Assembly (NCBI GenBank): GCA_964436865.1
Contig: CAYTFK010000119.1
Span: forward strand, 1 to 18,653
Direction of reading: 5' to 3'
DNA from: JAXGPP01 sp964436865
GTDB lineage: Bacteria > Planctomycetota > Planctomycetia > Pirellulales > Thermoguttaceae
DNA length: 18,653 nt
Shown: positions 15,871 to 18,653 of the stretch, one piece after another
Position numbering within the stretch: the stretch's first letter is position 1
Layout: each line of letters starts with the position of its first letter
The notes under the pieces: generated by a model
The model's database searches: none
What the model was told of the DNA's origin: nothing
The model's input: only the letters and a program-made list of their open reading frames with translations
Made by a program: the position numbers and the translations under genes

Positions 15871-17769
15871 TTACGCGACTTTGAACCGGGAGACGAGGTC
15901 GCGGAGGACCGCGGCCTGGGCGCCGAGTTCCTCACTCGAACTGGCCATCTCCTCGGCGCCGGCGGCAGCCTGCTCGGTGACCTGGGCCACCCCCTGGATC
16001 GCCTTCGACACCTCTTCGGCGTTGGCCGCCTGCTCCAGCGTTGCCTGCGCGATCTCGGCGATTGTGCCTGCGGTCGCCTCAACGCCGGAGATAATCTCCT
16101 TCAAGGCCTTGCCCGTCTCGTCGCTGAGTTGGGCGCCCTCCTCCACCCGCTTGGTCGATTCCTTGATCAAGGTCGAGATTTCGCGGGCCGCCTGGTTCGA
16201 TCGCTCGGCCAGTTTGCGGACTTCGTCAGCCACCACGGCGAATCCCATGCCGTGCTCGCCGGCTCTCGCCGCTTCGATCGCGGCGTTCAGTGCCAGCAGG
16301 TTCGTCTGGCTGGCGATCTCCGAGATCACCTGGATGATCTCGCTGATCTGCTGCGAGCTGGTGCGGATGAGTTCCATCGCCTCGATCGACTTCTGCACCG
16401 CCCGGCCACCCTGGTCGGCCAGCTCATTGGTCCGCTGGGCGAGCCGGTCGGCTTCGCCCGATCGCTCTTTGACGCCGCCGATCGAACGCGCCAGTTCTTC
16501 GATCGAAGCGGTCATTTCCTCGACGCTCGAACTCTGCGCCTGTGCGCCGGAAGCCAGGGTCTGCGAACTCTCGGCGATCACGCGCGAACCCTCGTTGAAC
16601 TGGCCCGCGCTCTCGGCCACCTGGCCGATCACCCGCGCCAGATCCTGGAGCATCGTGCGGATGCCGCCGGCCAGTTCGTCGACCGGCTCATTCCCCTCCA
16701 CCCGGACCTGCCGGGTGAGATCGCCCGCGGCCGCCGCGGCCACGACTTCCAGCAGATGGTCCACCTTGCCGCGTAGAATCTCGCCCTTCTTGCGATCTTC
16801 CTCGGCCTGCTGGCGCTCGCGGGCGGCTTCTTCCTCCTGGCGTTTCCGTTCAACTTCCATCCGCTCCCGCTCCCGCTCGGCCTCTTCCGCCTGGCGCCGT
16901 CGTTCCGCCTCGGCGGCGGCACGCTCCATCTCGGCCCGCTCGCGCTGTGCTTCCTTCTCGCGCTCGCCTGCCTCGCGGATGTCCTTCATCGCCCGGTCTG
17001 TCGCTTCGGCGGCGGTGTCGATCGCCTCGGCCAGATCGCCCACCTCGTCCGCCCGCCGGATTCCCAATCGCTGCGAGTAGTCTCCGGCGGCAATCTGCTT
17101 GGCCGCCTCGGCCGCCCGACGAAGCGGTTTCGCAAGAGCCGCATTGAGCCACACGGCGACAGCCAGGTAAATTGCCAGCCCAAGGCATCCGCCCAGAATG
17201 CTTCCCATGATCGACGTGCTCGCGCCGGATAGAATGGAATCCAGCGCTCCCACCATCTCCGCTCGCTGTCCTTCAACGAGTCCGCCCATCAACTCGCCGA
17301 GCCGCTCGGCCACCGGATCGAACTGCGTCATCATCTCGTTGCCGGCCTCCTGCCCCTTCTCGACATACGTCACCGCCATCTGCTTGCCGAGATCGCAGTA
17401 TGCGGTGAATGTCTGTTCCAACTCTTCGACGTTTGCCAGCAACTCCGTGGCGTTTTCCTCCTCCGCCATGCGGCGGAAATCGGCAAGTCCCTTGCGGAAC
17501 TCCTTGGCGTGCTCGGCGGCATTCGCCAGTCCTTCTTTCATGCTGCTCCGGCCGGTGGCCGAAACGTCGGTGTACCACTGCTGGACCTGCACGATATCAA
17601 GCTGCATCTCCTGTGCCTTCAGCGCAAAGACCAGCGACTCGTCACGCGCGAGCTTTGCCTCGGACTTCGTTCGGCTGCAGAGGAACCAGTTCATCGCTGC
17701 CGATGCAAAGATGACTGCGCACAGCGCGAACAGCCCAACGCCAATCTTCCGACCCACGGTGAATCGCAT
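15871..17769 (-). CDS. Methyl-accepting chemotaxis protein with charged coiled-coil insert
   Basis: A 632-residue membrane chemoreceptor. TM1 is at about 9-30, a mostly helical periplasmic domain (possibly four-helix-bundle type) at about 31-186, and TM2 at about 187-212. HAMP follows at about 213-260 (AKPLRRAAEAAKQIAAGDYS). Residues about 265-333 are an extremely Glu/Arg-rich heptad-like stretch, then a second HAMP-like segment (AAGDLTRQVRVEGNEPVDEL). The conserved signalling tip is near 483-523 (SQTNLLALNAAIEAARAGE, GMGFAVVADEVRKLAE). Glu/Gln pairs flanking the tip are candidate methylation sites; the C-terminus SRFKVA lacks a CheR-docking pentapeptide. It would signal to CheA/CheW. The start at 17769 puts TM1 near the N-terminus; an ATG at 17778 and a longer frame to 17916 are alternatives. 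The ligand is unknown. Confidence 0.9.
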   Translation of the reverse strand: MRFTVGRKIGVGLFALCAVIFASAAMNWFLCSRTKSEAKLARDESLVFALKAQEMQLDIVQVQQWYTDVSATGRSSMKEGLANAAEHAKEFRKGLADFRRMAEEENATELLANVEELEQTFTAYCDLGKQMAVTYVEKGQEAGNEMMTQFDPVAERLGELMGGLVEGQRAEMVGALDSILSGASTSIMGSILGGCLGLAIYLAVAVWLNAALAKPLRRAAEAAKQIAAGDYSQRLGIRRADEVGDLAEAIDTAAEATDRAMKDIREAGEREKEAQRERAEMERAAAEAERRRQAEEAERERERMEVERKRQEEEAARERQQAEEDRKKGEILRGKVDHLLEVVAAAAAGDLTRQVRVEGNEPVDELAGGIRTMLQDLARVIGQVAESAGQFNEGSRVIAESSQTLASGAQAQSSSVEEMTASIEELARSIGGVKERSGEADRLAQRTNELADQGGRAVQKSIEAMELIRTSSQQISEIIQVISEIASQTNLLALNAAIEAARAGEHGMGFAVVADEVRKLAERSNQAAREISTLIKESTKRVEEGAQLSDETGKALKEIISGVEATAGTIAEIAQATLEQAANAEEVSKAIQGVAQVTEQAAAGAEEMASSSEELGAQAAVLRDLVSRFKVA

Positions 17770-18188
17770 AGCCTGCATTTCCTGTCTGCCAAGGGAACAA
17801 ACCGTACCTGCCAAAAACATCACTCGCCCCGCCGGCATCGCCGGGTCGCCCGTCGGCCCGAGGATTCGACGTCTTCCTGGTTCGATCGGTGTCTCCACCC
17901 GTCCCTTCTGGGACAATCGCGGCGATCGCCTCAGGAAAACCCTTAAACAGGTCTAGCATGAGGTTTCTGGCAGGATTCAATTTTGACAGAGCAAAACTGC
18001 GAAATTCCGGGGCGTTGTCACGCTACTGTGAGACTAACCGATACGCATGTGGTGCCGGTTGTGGAAATGCGTGCGAGAGTGCTGGCGGCAGCAGGTGGTT
18101 TCCCGCCAACGGGCCTTGAGATCCGCCCACACCCTTTCGAGCCCGGCACCCCCCGCCGCTCAACCCTGGCGAGTCAAGAAAAGAAGAA
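17770..18188. other. Gap between the chemoreceptor gene and the tRNA terminator
   Basis: About 420 bases with no convincing gene; the open frames here look like chance ones. It should contain the chemoreceptor promoter (minus strand), but no clear sigma-70, sigma-28 or sigma-54 element stands out. A perfect GGCGATCGCC palindrome and a CCGGC-ATC-GCCGG hairpin are present, of unknown meaning. TTGACA occurs on the plus strand near 17983 but has no matching -10 box. Confidence 0.4.
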
Positions 18189-18219
18189 AACCAAGGCCCC
18201 CGAAGCGGGAACCTTGGTT
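18189..18219 (-). terminator. Rho-independent terminator of the tRNA gene
   Basis: AACCAAGG (18189-18196) pairs with CCTTGGTT (18212-18219), with an inner CCCG/CGGG pairing. On the minus strand it is followed by a T-rich run (TTCTTCTTTTCTT). It begins 13 bases after the tRNA 3' end, as expected for a single-gene tRNA transcript. Confidence 0.85.
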
Positions 18220-18231
18220 GCGTTTGGGCAG

Positions 18232-18305
<74 letters not shown>

Positions 18306-18344
18306 TCATTGGACCGCCGAACTCTCGCCCGCGGCCGTTCGGAT

Positions 18345-18372
18345 ATTTTACCATTCATTTGGCTCGCGTCGA
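18345..18372 (-). promoter_or_regulatory. Possible sigma-70 promoter for the initiator tRNA
   Basis: On the minus strand TCGACG (18372-18367, four of six matches to TTGACA) is followed after 16 bases by TAAAAT (18350-18345). Transcription would begin about 33 bases before the tRNA 5' end, leaving a short leader for RNase P to remove. Planctomycete promoters are poorly defined, so this is tentative. Confidence 0.4.
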
Positions 18373-18539
18373 GGGTGACGTCCACCGGTGGCCGGCGAAA
18401 CCGCTTGCTTGGCCCCCCGCCTGCTGTTAAACTCGTAAAGCATGGCCTAATCTTTGTTTGCGTGAACTCCCCGCGCGGCTACGCGTCGCGGAACGGTTTC
18501 CGGCTTCCCCTCTTACGGACGGCGAGAAGAGGCACTCCG

Positions 18540-18653
18540 ATGGCGTCTTCGCAGCCACCTTCCGAACCTCCACCGCCCGAACCGTCGGCCCCCCCCTCGT
18601 CCGGCGAGGGCAAGAAGGAGCAAGACCGTCTCGATATGCCGGGCCTGTTGTTG
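18540..18653 (+). CDS. Unidentified protein, N-terminal fragment (cut by window end)
   Basis: The first 38 codons of a gene that runs off the right edge. It begins MASSQPPSEPPPPEPS, a Pro/Ser-rich flexible segment, then a charged KKEQDRLD stretch leading into MPGLLL. AGAGG at 18528-18532 lies 7 bases before the ATG, a fair ribosome-binding site. There is no signal peptide in the visible part. The product cannot be named from this fragment. It is divergent from the tRNA gene, so its promoter should lie between 18373 and about 18510; none is obvious. Confidence 0.6.
   Translation, partial: MASSQPPSEPPPPEPSAPPSSGEGKKEQDRLDMPGLLL

Noticed and set aside
17800..17830. TTGGCAGG followed by TTTGTT, similar to a sigma-54 promoter, upstream of the chemoreceptor
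   Set aside because: The required GG-N10-GC spacing is not met.

Overview
The window reads as a piece of a Planctomycetota chromosome, most likely Pirellulales-like. The evidence is the high GC content, a secreted giant protein with the planctomycete LEPR-XLL-type N-terminal motif (LEERMVLTA), an RHS/YD-repeat remnant of the planctomycete type, and a CitG-like gene beside a pterin synthase gene. Most of the content is ordinary chromosomal housekeeping and motility genes. I saw no phage, transposase, CRISPR or recognisable defence system.

Left end (1-641): a frameshifted, upstream-truncated RHS/YD-repeat remnant on the minus strand, followed by a non-coding stretch with four short palindromic units at about 29-33 bp spacing. 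Next comes a possible promoter for a 1069-residue exported cyclophilin (642-3851), which fuses a cyclophilin-type peptidyl-prolyl isomerase domain to four tandem Ig/cadherin-like domains. A hairpin at its stop codon separates it from the convergent hslVU operon (minus strand). In hslVU, hslU starts at a GTG inside the end of hslV.

Middle (5759-9295): the divergent side carries a CitG-family gene and a 6-pyruvoyl-tetrahydropterin/6-carboxytetrahydropterin synthase-like gene 14 bp apart. A CheX-type CheY-P phosphatase gene and the flagellar switch gene fliG follow, both outside any flagellar operon.

Right part (9296-15850): mutS (mismatch repair), miaA (tRNA A37 prenylation), a structured 215-bp spacer, aspS (aspartyl-tRNA synthetase, TTG start) and a lipoprotein with a thioredoxin/redoxin fold that lacks its catalytic cysteines, all on the plus strand. 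A perfect 14-bp hairpin separates this run from a convergent methyl-accepting chemotaxis protein gene with an unusual charged coiled-coil insert. An initiator tRNA-Met gene with its own terminator follows on the minus strand. The 5' end of an unidentified proline-rich protein gene runs off the right edge.

Functionally the window mixes protein quality control (HslVU, cyclophilin), translation fidelity (MiaA, AspRS, initiator tRNA), DNA repair (MutS) and dispersed chemotaxis/flagellar parts (CheX, FliG, MCP). The best candidates for follow-up are the CitG-like/pterin synthase pair, the cysteine-less redoxin lipoprotein, the MCP insert, the A29:U41 initiator tRNA and the short palindromic repeats. 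All calls come from reading the sequence; no database search was run.
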